Shown: positions 34,109 to 35,836 of the stretch, piece by piece
Numbering within the stretch: the first letter of the stretch is position 1
How the letters are laid out: every line of letters begins with the position of its first letter
Source: Paramacrobiotus richtersi
Lineage: Eukaryota; Tardigrada; Eutardigrada; Parachela; Macrobiotidae
DNA length: 35,836 bases
Direction: 5' to 3'
Assembly (NCBI GenBank): GCA_034698045.1
Contig: JAQGAU010000179.1
Location: forward strand, 1 to 35,836
The notes under the pieces: generated by a model
The model's database searches: none
What the model saw: the letters and a program-made list of their open reading frames with translations, nothing else
Told to the model about the DNA's origin: nothing
Program-made: the position numbers and the translations under genes

Positions 34109-34461
34109 TATTTTTTCCCTAGCGGAAAATGCTCACCTAAGGTCCCGCACCTCAATACACTCCATTAGCAAATCGATATCCAAATTTCCAACGGCAAAAA
34201 TTGCCGCAGTTATAGTTTTTCCGGAAAGAAAAGAGTTCATTCGCTTTCGCACTTTCTCGACCATTAATTCAATTAATTTTCGGCAATTCAATTTTCACTG
34301 CCGTTTTAATCTAGCTTGCAGTACCTACAGTTCCTCTCCACTAAGCCACAACAATACCATATTCTACGCATAAAAGACCAGTAAATATCCAGGCAAAGAT
34401 AGATTACAACACATTGTTAAGAAAACTCAGCGGCATCAAAAAAAAGTAAAACACATGCTTT

Positions 34462-35102
34462 TCAAACGATTTCATATTTTCCGACGTTTAACTTGTGATC
34501 AGTGGAAAATTTCACGGGATCCTGAGTTGTGGCGGTGACAATTTCGTCAATCTGAAAAAGATTCATTAATTTTTAAAACTAATACCGCAGTCATAAAGTC
34601 AGAGTAGAATTGTCATTAAAGAAAAATGCGACTTTTAATTATATTTACAAAAAACTGCTTAACAATGCTTAACAATGCATATTACAATGATACTTGAATG
34701 CTGACCTTTATATCGTGTTAAGAAATCAGATAAAAAGATTCGTAATAAAGTCAAAAACAGAATAATTTCATACAAAAACAAATACTACAAAATCCAAAAT
34801 ATTTCACTTTAATGGAATGTTGTTCTAAAGAAACCTAATATTAAAAATCCAAAATATTTCACTGTAATGGAATGCTTTTCTAAGGAACCAAAAAACCTAC
34901 CGTAACGCCCAGCAAACTAACGGGACTCGAGAAATCCACTTTGACCGGGAAGAAGATGCTGGGCTTGCCGCCGGGTGTCATAAACTCCATGGTGCCCGTG
35001 GTGTTGTTAGAGTCAATCAGCGGGATCTGCCAGTGCAGCGCACTACGCTCATACGCATATGATCCGTCACAGTTGCTCACAACAGGACTGCCGGTTCCCG
35101 GT
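34462..35102 (-). CDS. ARCN1: Coatomer subunit delta (delta-COP), last two exons; gene continues beyond window
   Basis: Delta-COP is a subunit of the COPI coat that mediates Golgi-to-ER and intra-Golgi transport. The two exons encode the end of its C-terminal mu-homology domain. Exon 34901-35102 (acceptor GTTACAG, donor ACG|GTAGGT) reads PGTGSPVVSNCDGSYAYERS, then LHWQIPLIDSNNTTGTMEFM and FFPVKVDF. Human delta-COP has GAPVIGECDGEYRHDSRR, LEWCLPVIDAKNKSGSLEF and FFPVQVSF. The last exon, 34462-34551 (acceptor TTTTTCAG, phase 0), reads IDEIVTATTQDPVKFST, then KLNVGKYEIV and a stop, matching VRFST...FLVDKYEIL at the human C-terminus. The upstream exons were not found between 35103 and the window end, so the next intron is over 700 bp. 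No damage is seen. Confidence 0.9.
34789..34891. repeat. 55-bp tandem repeat in the last delta-COP intron
   Basis: AAAATCCAAAATATTTCACT occurs at 34789 and again at 34844, followed in both by (T/G)TAATGGAATG and TTCTAA(A/G)GAA. Two units only, lying just inside the donor of the 34552-34900 intron. Confidence 0.85.
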
Positions 35103-35836
35103 CTGTAACAGCAATACATTTTCACTATTCCCTCGTGTTTCAGTACTTTTTAATATTTTAGGCACATTCTAAAGTTACCACAATGTCCTGCTAATAGCAT
35201 TTCAATTCATATCAGTCGGAAATACTTTATAGACATGTGTCGAAAGGAAACCATTTCGATCGTATGTTGTTAAATTTCTGAATCAGCATATTTTCAACCG
35301 CTTTCAGTATTTTCAGTCAGCTTTTATTTTATTACCAGATAATCCTTACTGAAATTTGATCATCTAACTCTCCAATATTTTTGAATTTTGTAGTCTGTCC
35401 GCTGTCTCCGTTTGTTGCGTTTATTGATTTCGTTGTAATTTCGAAAGTACATAAAGTCGTTCTCCTGTTTACGAATTTCTTTACATGTTAGCCAAAACAA
35501 CAAAAATTAAAAAAATAATCGGCATTCTTATAGCCAGACGAAAATTATCTGCAAATAAATGTTCGAATTGTTGGAACAGAAGACCAATTCCAACGCCAGA
35601 AGCGCTACAATTAGCCACTGCACTACGTCAAACGTTAAACACTACCTGTATGTTCAGCACAATTCAGTGTTCTCTCTATACAAAAATCATTACAAAAGTG
35701 CTTGACCTAATAAAAGCAATAATGTTTTACATTTCTGGCGATGTTCGGGGAATTTTTGCTGGAACTGTGCTCTACCATAATCTTAAACCGGGGAATATAT
35801 AAAGGTAAACCTACTGTATACTTACGGAATCGGAAT
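35103..35836. other. Probable delta-COP intron; no other gene supported
   Basis: AT-rich DNA upstream of the penultimate delta-COP exon. A 105-codon plus-strand frame (35485-35802) ends with LYHNLKPGNI. This superficially recalls a kinase HRDLKPEN motif, but nothing else in it fits a kinase. Confidence 0.5.

Noticed and set aside
35485..35802. Plus-strand frame ending LYHNLKPGNI, recalling a kinase catalytic loop
   Set aside because: No other kinase motif is present, the frame stops directly after it, and it lies in the probable delta-COP intron. A chance resemblance is most likely.

Overview
This is eukaryotic nuclear DNA. Coding sequence is carried on short exons with GT..AG borders, there are TIR-flanked mobile elements and a LINE relic, and most of the window is non-coding. 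The exon sizes, intron borders and protein similarities fit a small-genome invertebrate (an ecdysozoan; a tardigrade is a guess, not shown). No rRNA, clear tRNA, CRISPR array or bacterial operon is visible.

Layout. 0.5-1.0 kb: broken LINE reverse-transcriptase end (minus strand). 1.34-5.31 kb: two facing, diverged inverted arms of about 150 bp that may bound one 4-kb element. Inside it a 47-bp hairpin sequence occurs twice, identically. 7.4-8.07 kb: unidentified coding stretch (minus). 8.4-10.95 kb: very AT-rich DNA without a gene. 11.0-11.8 kb: weak coding-like DNA. 11.87-12.82 kb: a nonautonomous TIR element. 13.0-28.5 kb: a decayed, tandemly multiplied SEC23 (COPII coat) locus with at least four partial copies, all on the plus strand. 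The copies carry frameshifts, internal deletions, damaged splice sites, and shared flanking and intronic sequence. An unidentified coding-like block (called 'U' here) recurs next to the copies. Copy C is split by a 675-bp foldback element with TTAA duplications. 29.1-29.9 kb: a 264-codon ORF of unknown function (minus). 31.1-32.7 kb: a complete two-exon, 330-residue STE-like pseudokinase (minus). 33.1-34.1 kb: a 510-bp tandem duplication. 34.46-35.10 kb: the last two exons of delta-COP (ARCN1, COPI coat; minus), with the rest of the gene lying beyond the window.

The most unusual signal is in 16.46-18.55 kb. The 8-bp palindrome CGAATTCG occurs 16 times there and, by eye, nowhere else in the window. 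Seven consecutive copies are spaced 93-113 bp apart, most other gaps are near 100 or 200 bp, and 11 of 16 sites extend to 10 bp or more of perfect palindrome. The array surrounds and runs through the intron of a small two-exon gene of unknown identity. It sits in a roughly 3.5-kb block that interrupts one SEC23 copy and has no counterpart in the others. It could be a multi-site platform for a palindrome-binding protein, part of an undescribed mobile element, or an assembly/cloning artefact. These can be told apart by comparison with independent assemblies.

Functional links are limited. The likely live genes are the pseudokinase, delta-COP, and possibly the ORFs at 7.4-8.1, 16.5-17.6 and 29.1-29.9 kb. 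The SEC23 material looks non-functional as it stands here.
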